Shown here one piece after another: positions 17,616-26,735 of a stretch of DNA of 64,000 bases. The DNA is taken from positions 3,100,001-3,164,000 of the forward strand of contig NZ_CP012697.1 of NCBI RefSeq assembly GCF_001314225.1, read 5' to 3'. How positions within the stretch are numbered: the first letter of the stretch is position 1; each line of letters opens with the position of its first letter. Both the position numbers and the translations under genes were made by a program. Under the pieces are notes generated by a model that worked only from the letters and a program-made list of their open reading frames with translations, did no database searches and was not told where the DNA came from. The stretch comes from Microbacterium sp. No. 7 (GTDB lineage Bacteria > Actinomycetota > Actinomycetes > Actinomycetales > Microbacteriaceae).

Positions 17616-18800
17616 TCAGGACGGGGCGAAGAGGGCCGCGCGGGCGGCGACGGTGCGGGTGAGGTGCTCGCGCTCCTCGAGGAGCGCGCGAGGGTCGCGG
17701 CCCGTGGCGGCGCGCTGGCGCGTCGCGGCGAGCGCCGTCGCCTCGCGGATGAACAGCTTCATACGGCCCGAGCGGTCGCCGGGCAGGGTGCGTGCCCAGG
17801 CGATCGCGCGGCGGCGGCCGGCGGGCGTCGCGAGCAGGTTCACCTCGGCGGTCGTGAACCAGCCCGCCTGCGCGTACTCGCCCAGCCGGTGCCGCGTGAG
17901 CCGCGCCTCCTCACGGCGCAGCAGGATGATGCCGAAGATGAACAGGGCGAACAGCGGCATCTGCAGCGTGATGTACAGGGCGAAGAAGTCGCCGAACATC
18001 GCCGAGCCGTTCCACAGCGCGTGCAGCACGATCGCGCCCGCGAGGCCCACGAACCACGGGCCGATCGCCTGGCCCGGCGTCGCCCCCGACCGCACGGCGC
18101 GGCCGACCATGTACCCCGTCACGGCCGTGAACATGACGTGCGCGAACGGAGAGAGCAGCCCGCGCACGAAGAACGTCGCCGTCGCGCCGACGACCCCGCC
18201 CTCGATGAGCGTCGAGCCGAAGTAGAGGATGTTCTCGGTGAACGCGAACCCGGCGCCCACGAGCGCCCCGTAGACGACGCCGTCGACGGGGCCGTCGAAC
18301 GAGCGGCGCGCGAAGACGAGGATGAGCAGCACGCCGAGCCCCTTGGCGATCTCCTCGACGACCGGCGCCTGCACGACCGTCGAGAACGCCTCGCGCGCGA
18401 ACGCGCCGCTCGGGGGCAGCACGATCATCAGCGCGAGGTCGACCAGCAGCGACAGCGCGACGGCCGCGATCGCTCCCCAGGCGACGGCGAAGACGACGAG
18501 GCCCATCGGCTCGGGCTCCCAGCGGTCGACGATGTGCACGGCCACGAGCACGCCCGCCAGCGGAAGGAGGGCGAGCACCATGCCGACGCCCGACGCGATC
18601 GGCCCGAGGAAGGTGAGGAAGTAGCCGATGAGCAGCACGGCGACGACGATCAGCACGGCGAACAGCCAGATGGGGGCCGAGCGGCCGCGGCGCGGGGCGG
18701 CGGGCGCGGCCGCGACGCCGGGAGGCGGAGCCACGGGCGCGGTCGTGATGGGCGCCGTCGCGGCCGGTGCCGGCTGGGCGAGGGGGGAGGCGTATTCCAT
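17616..18800 (-). CDS. PrsW family intramembrane metalloprotease
   Basis: 394 residues. A proline/alanine-rich N-terminus is followed by about eight membrane segments. The PrsW motifs are APVVEEIAKG (EExxK, the first metal-site glutamates), GFAFTENILY, and the histidines in SPFAHVMFTAV and LHALWN. In Bacillus, PrsW cleaves an anti-sigma factor, while actinobacterial members mostly have no known substrate, and no anti-sigma gene is adjacent. A cytosolic tail of about 95 residues follows the last membrane segment. Confidence 0.92.
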   Translation of the reverse strand: MEYASPLAQPAPAATAPITTAPVAPPPGVAAAPAAPRRGRSAPIWLFAVLIVVAVLLIGYFLTFLGPIASGVGMVLALLPLAGVLVAVHIVDRWEPEPMGLVVFAVAWGAIAAVALSLLVDLALMIVLPPSGAFAREAFSTVVQAPVVEEIAKGLGVLLILVFARRSFDGPVDGVVYGALVGAGFAFTENILYFGSTLIEGGVVGATATFFVRGLLSPFAHVMFTAVTGYMVGRAVRSGATPGQAIGPWFVGLAGAIVLHALWNGSAMFGDFFALYITLQMPLFALFIFGIILLRREEARLTRHRLGEYAQAGWFTTAEVNLLATPAGRRRAIAWARTLPGDRSGRMKLFIREATALAATRQRAATGRDPRALLEEREHLTRTVAARAALFAPS

Positions 18801-18884
18801 AGGGGTCCAGCCTAGAGCGCGGCGTTCCGCGACGCCGAGGAACGTGTTCAATATAGTCTGCGGCGGGCCTACTAGCCTGGAGGA

Positions 18885-19751
18885 ATGCGCTTTGCCCACG
18901 TGACGCTGCCCGGCCACGATCGACCGCAGCTGGTCGTCGTCGACGGCGAGGACGCCATCGCGGTCGGCCCGCTCTTCCGAGACGCGCCCACCTCGCTGCA
19001 GCAGCTCGTCGAGGGCGGCGACGCGGCGCTCGCCGCCGTGCGGGATGCCGTGGGCACGGCGTCCGTGCGCGTCGCGCTCGCGGAGTGCGTCTTCGCGCCC
19101 GCCGTCGCCGCTCCCCCGATCGTCCTCGCGATCGGCCTCAACTACGCGGCGCACTCGAGCGAGCTGGGCCTGAAGGCCGACAAGGCACCGACCGTGTTCG
19201 TGCTGTGGCCGAACTCGCTCGCGGCGCACGAGGCGACGACGCGGTGGCCGCGTGCGCTCAGCGACGCGGTGGACTACGAGGCCGAGCTCGGCGTGATCAT
19301 CGGCGCGCCCGCGCGCGACGTCTCCCCCGAGGACGCCCTCGACCACGTGTGGGGCTACACGGTCGTCAACGACATCACGGCGCGCGACATCCAGTTCGCG
19401 GAGGCGCAGTGGTCGCGCTGCAAGTCGTTCGACGGCTTCACCCCGACGGGCCCGTTCGTCGTGACCGCCGACGAGATCCCCGACCCGCAGGACCTGCACA
19501 TCTGGGCGGTCGTCGACGGGCAGACGGTGCAGGACGCCACGACGGGGCAGATGATCCGCTCCGTCGCGACGCTCGTCTCGCACCTGTCGCAGTCGGCGAC
19601 ACTGCTGCCGGGCACGCTCATCTCGACCGGAAGCCCCGGTGGCGCGGGATACTCCCGCGACCCGCAGATCTTCCTGCGCGACCGCTCGACCGTGACCGTC
19701 GGCATCGACGGCATCGGCGAGCTCACGACGCACTGCCGCATCATCGACTGA
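18885..19751 (+). CDS. Fumarylacetoacetate hydrolase family protein
   Basis: 288-residue FAH-domain hydrolase or isomerase. The metal ligands of the family are visible in DYEAELGVIIG (the ExE/D set), with GLNYAAHSSE as the catalytic loop and VVNDITARDIQ as the conserved core. Such enzymes act on fumarylpyruvate, acylpyruvates or 2-hydroxymuconate derivatives in aromatic or homoprotocatechuate breakdown. No aromatic pathway gene is adjacent, so the substrate is open. GGAGG ends one base before the ATG, which is unusually close. A TATAGT -10-like box is at 18852-18857. Confidence 0.9.
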   Translation: MRFAHVTLPGHDRPQLVVVDGEDAIAVGPLFRDAPTSLQQLVEGGDAALAAVRDAVGTASVRVALAECVFAPAVAAPPIVLAIGLNYAAHSSELGLKADKAPTVFVLWPNSLAAHEATTRWPRALSDAVDYEAELGVIIGAPARDVSPEDALDHVWGYTVVNDITARDIQFAEAQWSRCKSFDGFTPTGPFVVTADEIPDPQDLHIWAVVDGQTVQDATTGQMIRSVATLVSHLSQSATLLPGTLISTGSPGGAGYSRDPQIFLRDRSTVTVGIDGIGELTTHCRIID

Positions 19752-19759
19752 GCCCGGCG

Positions 19760-19801
19760 GAATCGACGATGCCGGCCCCGAGGGGCCGGCATCGTCGATT
19801 C
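19760..19801. terminator. Bidirectional terminator between convergent genes
   Basis: Perfect 20-bp arms (GAATCGACGATGCCGGCCCC and its complement) with a two-base loop, centred between the stops of the FAH-family gene (+) and the DUF4190-like gene (-). Confidence 0.88.
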
Positions 19802-19820
19802 TGCCGTGCGCGTCGGGCGC

Positions 19821-20279
19821 TCAGTAGCCCGAGTCGTACTCGTCGCAGGGGACCTGCTGGCCCCACATCTCGACGAATCCCGAGCCGCCGGGACCGCAGT
19901 TGGTGACGATCTGATTCGCCAGGCCCATGAACTGCGTGAGCACGACGATGCCGATGATGATGCCGATCACCATGAGGACGATGCTGATGATGATCGCCGC
20001 GACGGCGAAGCCGTTCTTCTGACCGGCCTTCCGGCTCTGCACGAGCGCGACGATGCCGAGGATGACGGCGATCAGCTGGAGGAAGAACGACAGGATGAAC
20101 GCCACGATGCCGAGCGTCTTGCCGGGGTTCGCGGGGCCCGCGGGATAGGCGCCCTGCCCGTACGGGTCGGCGGCCGGCGGCGCGACGGGGTACTGCGGCG
20201 CCGAGCCGTAGGCCGGGGGCGGCGGCGTCGCGCCCTCGTAGGGCGGCGGCGTGGGGTTCGCGTTCTGGGGGTCGCTCAT
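19821..20279 (-). CDS. Proline-rich two-helix membrane protein (DUF4190-like)
   Basis: 152 residues. About 50 N-terminal residues are rich in Pro, Gly, Tyr and Ala (PPPYEGATPPPPAYGSAPQY). They are followed by LGIVAFILSFFLQLIAVILGIVALVQSRK, a short loop KAGQKNGFAVAA, a second membrane segment IIISIVLMVIGIIIGIVVL, and a short extracytoplasmic tail with two cysteines (NCGPGG...PCDEY). The paired-helix layout is that of DUF4190 proteins, common in actinobacteria and without known function. Confidence 0.85.
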   Translation of the reverse strand: MSDPQNANPTPPPYEGATPPPPAYGSAPQYPVAPPAADPYGQGAYPAGPANPGKTLGIVAFILSFFLQLIAVILGIVALVQSRKAGQKNGFAVAAIIISIVLMVIGIIIGIVVLTQFMGLANQIVTNCGPGGSGFVEMWGQQVPCDEYDSGY

Positions 20280-20395
20280 GAGTTCTCCCGTGAGGGTCCG
20301 GCCGCGGCGGCGGCGATGATCTGCGATCAGTCTCCCACGACACCCCCGGGCGCATCGAGACCGGCCGCGCGCGTCGCCGACGCGCCAGGGGCGCG

Positions 20396-21298
20396 TCAGC
20401 GCTTGCGCGAGAACGCCTCCAGCCGCTGCTCGGGCGTGAGCGCCGCCATCCGCCGGGTCCACTCGGGCGTGAAGGTCGTCGCGGTCTCGGCCTCGACGAC
20501 CGGCACCACGGCGTGCGTGACGACGTCGTCGTAGACGTGCACCAGGTGGAAGGACTGTCCGGCATCCATCCCGCCCACCTCGTCGGCGGGGCGCTGCAGG
20601 TTCATCGTGTAGCAGGTCGCGGCCGCGACGCTCACGGGCACCCCCGCGAACGTGCCGCTCGTGGAGTAGTGCAGGTGGCCCGCGAGGATGCCGCGCACGT
20701 CGCTGCCCCGGATCACGTCGGCGAGCGCGGGCTGGCCGCGCAGCTCGAGGATGTCGAAGAACGGGATGTGGCACGGCAGCGGCGGATGGTGCAGCGCGAG
20801 CAGCGTGCCGAGCGGGGCGGGCTCGGCGAGCACCTCCCGCAGCCAGTCGAGCTGGCCGGCGTCGATCTCGCCGTGATGCCAGCCCGGCACGCTCGAGTCG
20901 AGCGCGACGAACCGCAGGCCGCCGAGGTCGTGCACCGAGGTGACGGGCTCCTCGGTCGCGTCGAGGCCGAGCAGGTCGCGGCGCAGGGCGGGCCGCTCGT
21001 CGTGGTTGCCGGCGACCCACACGACGGGGGTGCCGAGGCGCTCGGCGACGGGGTCCACGGCGGCGCGCAGCGCGGCGTAGGCCTCGGGCTCGCCGAGGTC
21101 GGTGAGGTCGCCCGTGAACACGAGGGCGTCGGGGCGCACGCCCGTGCGCTCCACCGCGGCGAGCGTCGCGGCCAGGCCCGCGGCGACGTCGTAGCGCCCG
21201 CCGAGGCGCGCATCGCCCGCGAGCAGATGCGTGTCGCTGACGTGCACGATGACCCGGCGCGCGGGCGGATGGATACCGAACTGCGGCAGCATAGCCAC
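20396..21298 (-). CDS. Metallophosphoesterase, CpdA-like
   Basis: 300-residue calcineurin-type phosphoesterase. All metal-site motifs are present: HVSDTHLL (residues 19-26), FTGDLTDLG, AGNHDERP, LALHHPP and GILAGHLHYS. The order and spacing match the CpdA/Icc 3',5'-cyclic-nucleotide phosphodiesterase group, but activity on cAMP is only a family inference. The start is GTG at 21298, with ATG at 21292 as a close alternative. The preceding 217 bp contain no gene. Confidence 0.92.
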   Translation of the reverse strand: MAMLPQFGIHPPARRVIVHVSDTHLLAGDARLGGRYDVAAGLAATLAAVERTGVRPDALVFTGDLTDLGEPEAYAALRAAVDPVAERLGTPVVWVAGNHDERPALRRDLLGLDATEEPVTSVHDLGGLRFVALDSSVPGWHHGEIDAGQLDWLREVLAEPAPLGTLLALHHPPLPCHIPFFDILELRGQPALADVIRGSDVRGILAGHLHYSTSGTFAGVPVSVAAATCYTMNLQRPADEVGGMDAGQSFHLVHVYDDVVTHAVVPVVEAETATTFTPEWTRRMAALTPEQRLEAFSRKR

Positions 21299-21487
21299 AG
21301 CTTAGGGACTCCGCGGACGGCGCACGGATCGCCCATATGGCGAAGGACGGTGTGCACGATTCAGGAAGAACGGCCGCCCCGCCCGCCTGCGCAGCCTCAG
21401 GCGCGCGGATCTCCTGAGTTGTGAACCGCTCGTCGGCGGAACGAGCCGGGGAGCGAGGCGACGGAGGGCGTAACGGCCGAGAGGCGG

Positions 21488-21516
21488 AACCGCCGCGGGG
21501 CGGCCCCGCCGCGGTT
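21488..21516 (-). terminator. Hairpin at the 3' end of the pit operon
   Basis: AACCGCCGCGGGGC pairs with GCCCCGCCGCGGTT with one mismatch and a one-base loop. It directly follows the stop of the small membrane protein gene. No T run follows. Confidence 0.6.
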
Positions 21517-21851
21517 CAGAGCCCGATGACGATGAGCACGAGGCCCGCGAGCACGGCGACGCCGCTCATGCCGAACGAGGCGACGGCGCCCGCGAACGCG
21601 AGGCGCTTCTGCCCCTCGGTGAGCGGGCTCTTCCGGGCCGCCTTCTCGGCGGCCTTGGCGGCGCGCTTGGCCTCCTTCGGGCTGATGACCGTGATCGCGT
21701 CGGTGAACGCCGCGGGCACGACCACCGGCACGCGGCCCGCGCGCACCAGCAGGCGCAGGCCGATCGCGTAGAAGCCGACGACGAGCAGCGCGGCGAGCAG
21801 GGCCGCGACGAACACCTCGGCGAAGGCGAGCCAGTCGATCGTGACGCTCAC
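21516..21851 (-). CDS. Small two-helix membrane protein linked to pit
   Basis: 111 residues with membrane segments at about 11-33 (VFVAALLAALLVVGFYAIGLRLL) and 86-110 (AGAVASFGMSGVAVLAGLVLIVIGL). A lysine/alanine-rich stretch (SPKEAKRAAKAAEKAARKS) lies between them. The start is GTG at 21851, overlapping the pit stop as GTGA, so it is translationally coupled to the phosphate transporter. This suggests an accessory role in PiT function or assembly, but no function is known to me. Confidence 0.82.
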   Translation of the reverse strand: MSVTIDWLAFAEVFVAALLAALLVVGFYAIGLRLLVRAGRVPVVVPAAFTDAITVISPKEAKRAAKAAEKAARKSPLTEGQKRLAFAGAVASFGMSGVAVLAGLVLIVIGL

Positions 21852-23110
21852 CGGTTCGCCCCCTTCTCGGTGCGCTCGGCCGCGCGGCGCTCGGCGGCCT
21901 CCTGCGCCTCCTGCTCGCGCAGCAGCGCGCGCTGACGGCGGGTGGGCGGCGGATTGCGCTTGACCTTGACGGCGCGGCCCGAGTCGGCGACCTCGCTCAT
22001 CGCGTTGCCGGCGTGCACCTCGCTGCGCCGCGACCGCAGGAACAGCCCGATGATGATCGCGACCGCGATGACGGCGTCCACCACCACGCCCCAGGTGCCG
22101 AGCCACACGACGAGCAGCGCCGCGGCCGCGCCGACGGCGCCGGACGCGGGCAGCGTGAGCAGCCAGCCGATCATGATGCGCCCGACGGTCCCCCAGCGCA
22201 CCTTCGACCCGCGCCGGCCGAGGCCGGAGCCGATGACCGAGCCCGAGGCGACCTGCGTGGTCGACAGCGCGAAGCCGAGCGCGCTCGAGGCGAGGATCGT
22301 GGATGCCGTGGACGCCTCGGCCGAGAAGCCCTGCGCCGGCTTGACGTCGGTGAGGCCCTTGCCGAGGGTGCGGATGATGCGCCAGCCGCCCATGTAGGTG
22401 CCGAGCGCGATCGTGAACGCGCACGCGAAGATCACCCAGGCCTGGGGGTCGGCGTGCGCGGCATCCTGCCAGCCGATCATGATGAGGGCGAGGGTGATGA
22501 CGCCCATCGTCTTCTGCGCGTCGTTGGTTCCGTGCGCGAGCGCGACGAGCGACGACGTGAAGATCTGCCCCCAGCGGAAGCCGTCGCGCCCGTCGGGCTT
22601 GTTGTCGTAGCGGCGGGTGAGCCCGTAGGCGAGGCGCGTGACGAGAAAGGCGATGATGCCCGCCGTGAGCGGCGCGAGCAGGGCCGGCAGCACGACCTTG
22701 CTGAGCACGACGCCGAAGTCGATCGCGGTGACGCTCGCGCCCACCAGCGTGGCGCCGATGAGACCGCCGAACAGCGCGTGCGAGGAGCTCGACGGCAGGC
22801 CGAGCAGCCACGTGAGCATGTTCCACGTGATCGCGCCGATGAGACCCGCGAAGATGATCGGCAGGAACGACAGCGGATCGATGCCGTCCTCGCGGATGAT
22901 GCCGTGCGAGATCGTCTTGGAGACCTCGGTCGACAGGAACGCGCCCACGAGGTTCAGCACGGCCGCGAGCGCGACGGCGACCTTGGGCTTGAGCGCTCCC
23001 GTCGCGATCGGCGTGGCCATCGCGTTCGCGGTGTCGTGAAACCCGTTGGTGAAGTCGAAGAAGAGGGCCAGTGCGATCACCAGCACCACGATGAGAACAG
23101 CCGCTTCCAC
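21848..23110 (-). CDS. pit: Inorganic phosphate transporter, PiT family
   Basis: 420-residue low-affinity phosphate symporter with about ten membrane segments. The two PiT signatures are FDFTNGFHDTANAMATPIATGALKP near residue 20 and SLVALAHGTNDAQKTMGVI near residue 190. GLPSSSSHALFGGLIGA is the family's internal repeat stretch. The charged cytosolic tail (RRQRALLREQEAQEAAERRAAE) is probably helical. The start is GTG at 23110. A PhoP-like box lies 66 bp upstream. A collapsed second pit copy is at 63260-63655. Confidence 0.95.
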   Translation of the reverse strand: MEAAVLIVVLVIALALFFDFTNGFHDTANAMATPIATGALKPKVAVALAAVLNLVGAFLSTEVSKTISHGIIREDGIDPLSFLPIIFAGLIGAITWNMLTWLLGLPSSSSHALFGGLIGATLVGASVTAIDFGVVLSKVVLPALLAPLTAGIIAFLVTRLAYGLTRRYDNKPDGRDGFRWGQIFTSSLVALAHGTNDAQKTMGVITLALIMIGWQDAAHADPQAWVIFACAFTIALGTYMGGWRIIRTLGKGLTDVKPAQGFSAEASTASTILASSALGFALSTTQVASGSVIGSGLGRRGSKVRWGTVGRIMIGWLLTLPASGAVGAAAALLVVWLGTWGVVVDAVIAVAIIIGLFLRSRRSEVHAGNAMSEVADSGRAVKVKRNPPPTRRQRALLREQEAQEAAERRAAERTEKGANR

Positions 23111-23175
23111 GGTTCGCTTTCGGTCGGGATGTGAACAAGATGGATGCCGATGAGGATCGGCGGCGCGAACGAACA

Positions 23176-23193
23176 GTTCACCGTGTGTTCATG
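23176..23193. promoter_or_regulatory. Candidate PHO box
   Basis: GTTCACCGTGTGTTCATG holds two GTTCA words exactly 11 bp apart, the layout of the PhoP box (GTTCACCnnnnGTTCACC) known from Streptomyces. It lies between the divergent pit and oligopeptidase genes. Regulation of pit by phosphate limitation is inferred. Confidence 0.55.
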
Positions 23194-23280
23194 TCCCGGC
23201 AACCGGGCATTCAGATCTTCGCACATGCGGGGGCCCCGACGGAACGCGGAATCCGGTGATCCCTCGGTTACCGTTGTTCG

Positions 23281-25389
23281 GTGACCTCTCCGGCCGAGCC
23301 TCCTGTCGTCCCTGTTCGCACGCACGTTCGCACGCACCACGGAGACGAGGTCGTCGATCGCTACGAGTGGCTGCGCGCGAAGGACGATCCCGAGGTCATC
23401 GCGCACCTCGAGGCCGAGAACGCCTACACCGACGCGCGCACGGCACACCTGGCGACGCTGCGCGACCGCATCTTCGGCGAGATCAAGGCGCGCACCCTCG
23501 AGACCGACCTGTCGGTGCCGACCCGGCGCGGCGCCTGGTGGTACTACGGGCGCACGATCGAGGGCAAGCAGTACGGCATCCAGTGCCGTGCCCCGCTCGC
23601 CGATGACGACGACTGGACGCCGCCCGAGCTGACGCCCGGCACGGAGGTCGAGGGCGAGCAGATCATCTTCGACGGCAACGTCGAGTCGGGCGGCAGCGAG
23701 TTCTTCTCGCTCGGCACGTTCGACGTGTCGACCGACGGGTCGCGGCTGCTCTACGGCGTCGACCTGGCCGGCGACGAGCGCTACACGCTGCGCATCCGCG
23801 ACCTCGGGACGGGTGCGGAGCTGCCCGACGTCATCGAGAACACCTCGGGCGGCGCGAGCTTCTCCCCCGACGGCCGGTTCGTGGTCTACACGACGGTCGA
23901 CGACGCGTGGCGCCCCGACACCGTCTGGCTGCACGAGGTCGGCACCGACGCGTCGGCCGACGCGCAGCTGTTCCACGAGCCCGACGAGCGGTTCTGGGTG
24001 GGCGCGGGGTTCACCCGCAGTGACCGCTACCTCGTCATCGAGTCGTCCTCATCGATCACGACCGAGGAGTTCCTCGTGCCGGCATCCGACCTGCGCGCCG
24101 AGCCGCGCGTCGTGTGGCCGCGCCGCGAGGGCGTCGAGTACTCGGCGGCGCACGCCGTGGTCGATGGCGAGGACGTGCTCTACATCGTGCACAACGACGG
24201 GGCGCTCGACTTCGAGCTCGTGCGGGTGCCGGCATCCGACCCGTCGGGCGAGCGCACGGTCGTGATGGCGCACGAGCCGGGTCGCCGGCTGCTCGACGCG
24301 TCGACGTTCCGCGACTTCGGCGTCGTCGCCTACCGCCGCGAGGGGCTCGCGCGCATGGCCGTGCTCGACTACGCGAGCGGCGGCCTGCGCGAGCTCGAGT
24401 TCGACGAGCCGCTCTACGCCGTGGGCGGGGGCGGCAACCCGGAGTGGGCGCCGCGCATGATCCGCCTGGGCTACAACTCGTTCGTCACGCCCGGCACCGT
24501 CTACGACCACGTCGTCGAGACGGGCGAGCTGCTGCTGCGCAAGCGCCAGGCGGTGCTCGGCGGATACGACCCCGCCGACTACGGCCAGGAGCGGGTGTGG
24601 GCGGTCGCCGACGACGGCACCCGCGTGCCGGTCTCGCTGGTGTGGAAGCGCTCGTTCGGCGAGCCGGGCACCGGGCCCCGGCCGCTGCACCTGTACGGCT
24701 ACGGCTCGTACGAGCACTCGATCGAGCCCGGCTTCTCGGTCGCGCGGCTGTCGATGCTCGACCGCGGCGTCGTGTTCGCCGTCGCGCACATCCGCGGCGG
24801 CGGCGAGCTGGGACGGCAGTGGTACGAGGACGGCAAGCTCGACCGCAAGCGCAACACGTTCACCGACTTCGTCGCGTGCGCACGCCACCTGGTGGATGCC
24901 GGATACACGACGCCCTCGGCCCTGGTCGCCGAGGGCGGCTCGGCGGGCGGCCTGCTCATGGGCGCCGTCGCGAACCTCGCGCCCGAGCTGTTCGCCGGCG
25001 TGCTCGCCGACGTGCCCTTCGTCGATGCGCTCACGACGATCCTCGACCCGTCGCTGCCGCTCACGGTCATCGAGTGGGACGAGTGGGGCGACCCACTGCA
25101 CGACGCCGAGGTGTACGAGTACATGAAGTCGTACACGCCGTACGAGAACGTGCGCGAGGGCGTGCGGTACCCGCGAGTGCTCGCGACGACCTCGCTGAAC
25201 GACACGCGCGTGCTGTACGTCGAGCCCGCGAAGTGGGTCGCACGTCTGCGCGAGGTGGGCGCCGACGCGCTGCTCAAGTGCGAGATGGTCGCCGGGCACG
25301 GCGGCGTGAGCGGCCGCTACAACGCCTGGCGCCAGCGCGCCTTCGACCTCGCCTGGCTCCTCGACGTGCTCGGCCTCGCCGAGGACTGA
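23281..25389 (+). CDS. S9A serine oligopeptidase (oligopeptidase B-like)
   Basis: 702-residue cytosolic peptidase. An N-terminal seven-bladed propeller (about residues 70-410) is followed by the alpha/beta-hydrolase domain. The catalytic triad is visible: Ser554 in EGGSAGGLLMG, Asp641 in SLNDTRVLYVEP and His673 in GHGGVSGRY. RGGGELGRQWYEDGKLDRKRNTFTD is the S9A/oligopeptidase B stretch. It cleaves short peptides, by family often after basic residues. The start is GTG at 23281; the frame begins exactly at the family N-terminus. Confidence 0.94.
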   Translation: MTSPAEPPVVPVRTHVRTHHGDEVVDRYEWLRAKDDPEVIAHLEAENAYTDARTAHLATLRDRIFGEIKARTLETDLSVPTRRGAWWYYGRTIEGKQYGIQCRAPLADDDDWTPPELTPGTEVEGEQIIFDGNVESGGSEFFSLGTFDVSTDGSRLLYGVDLAGDERYTLRIRDLGTGAELPDVIENTSGGASFSPDGRFVVYTTVDDAWRPDTVWLHEVGTDASADAQLFHEPDERFWVGAGFTRSDRYLVIESSSSITTEEFLVPASDLRAEPRVVWPRREGVEYSAAHAVVDGEDVLYIVHNDGALDFELVRVPASDPSGERTVVMAHEPGRRLLDASTFRDFGVVAYRREGLARMAVLDYASGGLRELEFDEPLYAVGGGGNPEWAPRMIRLGYNSFVTPGTVYDHVVETGELLLRKRQAVLGGYDPADYGQERVWAVADDGTRVPVSLVWKRSFGEPGTGPRPLHLYGYGSYEHSIEPGFSVARLSMLDRGVVFAVAHIRGGGELGRQWYEDGKLDRKRNTFTDFVACARHLVDAGYTTPSALVAEGGSAGGLLMGAVANLAPELFAGVLADVPFVDALTTILDPSLPLTVIEWDEWGDPLHDAEVYEYMKSYTPYENVREGVRYPRVLATTSLNDTRVLYVEPAKWVARLREVGADALLKCEMVAGHGGVSGRYNAWRQRAFDLAWLLDVLGLAED

Positions 25390-25479
25390 GCACGGCGGAC
25401 GCCGTCCGCCGACGCCGCGTCGCCGGCATCCGGCATCCGGTTCGGCGGCGTTCGGCGCCGCGCATCCACCTCACGAACA

Positions 25480-25542
25480 CAGGAGAAATCACCGGTGCAG
25501 GAGGATTCCAGTGGAATCGTCCTGCACCGGTGATTTCTCCTG
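25480..25542. terminator. 63-bp palindrome between convergent genes (CAGGAGAAATCAC family, copy 1)
   Basis: Perfect 23-bp arms begin with CAGGAGAAATCACC and enclose a second short palindrome GATTCCA-G-TGGAATC, so almost the whole 63 bp can fold. It lies between the oligopeptidase and pfkA stops, where it probably ends both transcripts. It is homologous to 38070-38132. Confidence 0.8.
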
Positions 25543-25580
25543 TACCGGCGCAGATCGCCCGGCCGCGCAGAGCGCCGCCC

Positions 25581-26609
25581 TCAGCCGAACAGCGCGGCGG
25601 CCTCGTCGTAGCGGTAGAGGGGGACGGTGTTGAGCTCGCCGAGGGCGTCGGCGAAGGGCACGCGCACGATGTCGGTGCCCTTGAGCGAGACCATCTGGCC
25701 CCACGCGCCGTCGTGCACCGCGTCGGCGGCGTGCAGGCCGAGGCGCGTGGCGAGCACGCGGTCGAAGGCCGAGGGCGAGCCGCCGCGCTGGATGTGGCCG
25801 AGCACGGTCGCGCGGGTCTCGATGCCCGTGATGCGCTCGATCTCGGGCGCGAGCACCTCGCCGATGCCGCCGAGCCGCGGGCGGTTGAAGGCGTCGAGGC
25901 CCTTGTCGCTGTACGCCTCGGCCTGGCCCGTGAGGGTGAAGCCCTCCGAGACGACGACGAGGGGCGCACGGCCGCGGTCGTGGGCCTTCGACACTTGCTG
26001 GCAGACCTCCTCGATCGACATCGGCTTCTCGGGGATGCAGATCACGTGGGCACCCGCCGCGATGCCCGAGTGCAGCGCGATCCAGCCGACGTGCCGGCCC
26101 ATGACCTCGGCGACCATGCAGCGCTGGTGCGAGTCGCCCGTCGTGCGCAGCCGGTCCATCGCGTCGGTCGCGATGTTGACGGCCGTGTCGAAGCCGAACG
26201 AGTAGTCGGTGGCGCGCAGGTCGTTGTCGATCGTCTTCGGCACGCCGAGCACGGGGATGCCGTCCTTGTGCAGCCGGTCGGCGGCCGCGAGCGTGCCCTC
26301 GCCGCCGATCGCGATGATGCCGTCGATGCGGTGGCCGAACAGCGTCTTGGAGATGTTCTCGGCGCCGCCGCGGGGCCCCTCGTAGGGGTTGGTGCGGCTC
26401 GTGCCGAGGATCGTGCCGCCGGTCTTGGCCAGGCCCTTCACCTCGTGCCGCGAGAGCGGGAAGAAGTCGCCGTCGACGACGCCGCGCCAGCCGTCGCGGA
26501 TGCCGACGAACTCGATGTCGTACGTGGTGGTTCCCTTGAGCACCGCGCCGCGGATCACGGCGTTCAGGCCGGGACAGTCGCCACCGCTGGTGAGAATGCC
26601 GATCTTCAT
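25581..26609 (-). CDS. pfkA: 6-phosphofructokinase
   Basis: 342-residue PfkA-family enzyme, phosphorylating fructose 6-phosphate in glycolysis. MKIGILTSGGDCPGLNAVIRG is the start; IGGEGTLAAADRL and VPKTIDNDL are the phosphoryl-donor and catalytic motifs. The residue equivalent to E. coli Gly104 is glycine (ATP type), while that equivalent to Gly124 is lysine, as in PPi-type enzymes. This mixed pattern is known in ATP-dependent actinobacterial PFKs, so ATP is the likely donor. The ATG at 26609 has an AGGAAC ribosome binding site. An upstream extension of the frame is not coding. Confidence 0.95.
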   Translation of the reverse strand: MKIGILTSGGDCPGLNAVIRGAVLKGTTTYDIEFVGIRDGWRGVVDGDFFPLSRHEVKGLAKTGGTILGTSRTNPYEGPRGGAENISKTLFGHRIDGIIAIGGEGTLAAADRLHKDGIPVLGVPKTIDNDLRATDYSFGFDTAVNIATDAMDRLRTTGDSHQRCMVAEVMGRHVGWIALHSGIAAGAHVICIPEKPMSIEEVCQQVSKAHDRGRAPLVVVSEGFTLTGQAEAYSDKGLDAFNRPRLGGIGEVLAPEIERITGIETRATVLGHIQRGGSPSAFDRVLATRLGLHAADAVHDGAWGQMVSLKGTDIVRVPFADALGELNTVPLYRYDEAAALFG

Positions 26610-26673
26610 GGGGATGTTCCTTCTGGGCTCATCGATGGATGCGGCCGTGCCTGCGCCACGCATCGACACTAGC

Positions 26674-26719
26674 GCCGCGGAGGCCCCCGTTCCAGTGCGG
26701 GAACGGGGGCCTCCGCGGC
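26674..26719 (-). terminator. Terminator after the SNF2 helicase gene
   Basis: Perfect 20-bp arms (GCCGCGGAGGCCCCCGTTCC and its complement) with a six-base loop, 17 bp after the helicase stop and upstream of pfkA. Confidence 0.82.
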
Positions 26720-26735
26720 GAGGGCCGCGGGCGTC

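Noticed and set aside
21299..21515. Possible gene or RNA in the gap before the metallophosphoesterase gene
   Set aside because: No frame with a recognisable product or tRNA-like fold was found; only a terminator stem at its right end.
25581..26609. PPi-dependent phosphofructokinase
   Set aside because: The lysine in PKTIDND resembles PPi enzymes, but the glycine in GGEGT is the ATP-type residue, a mix known in ATP-dependent actinobacterial PFKs.
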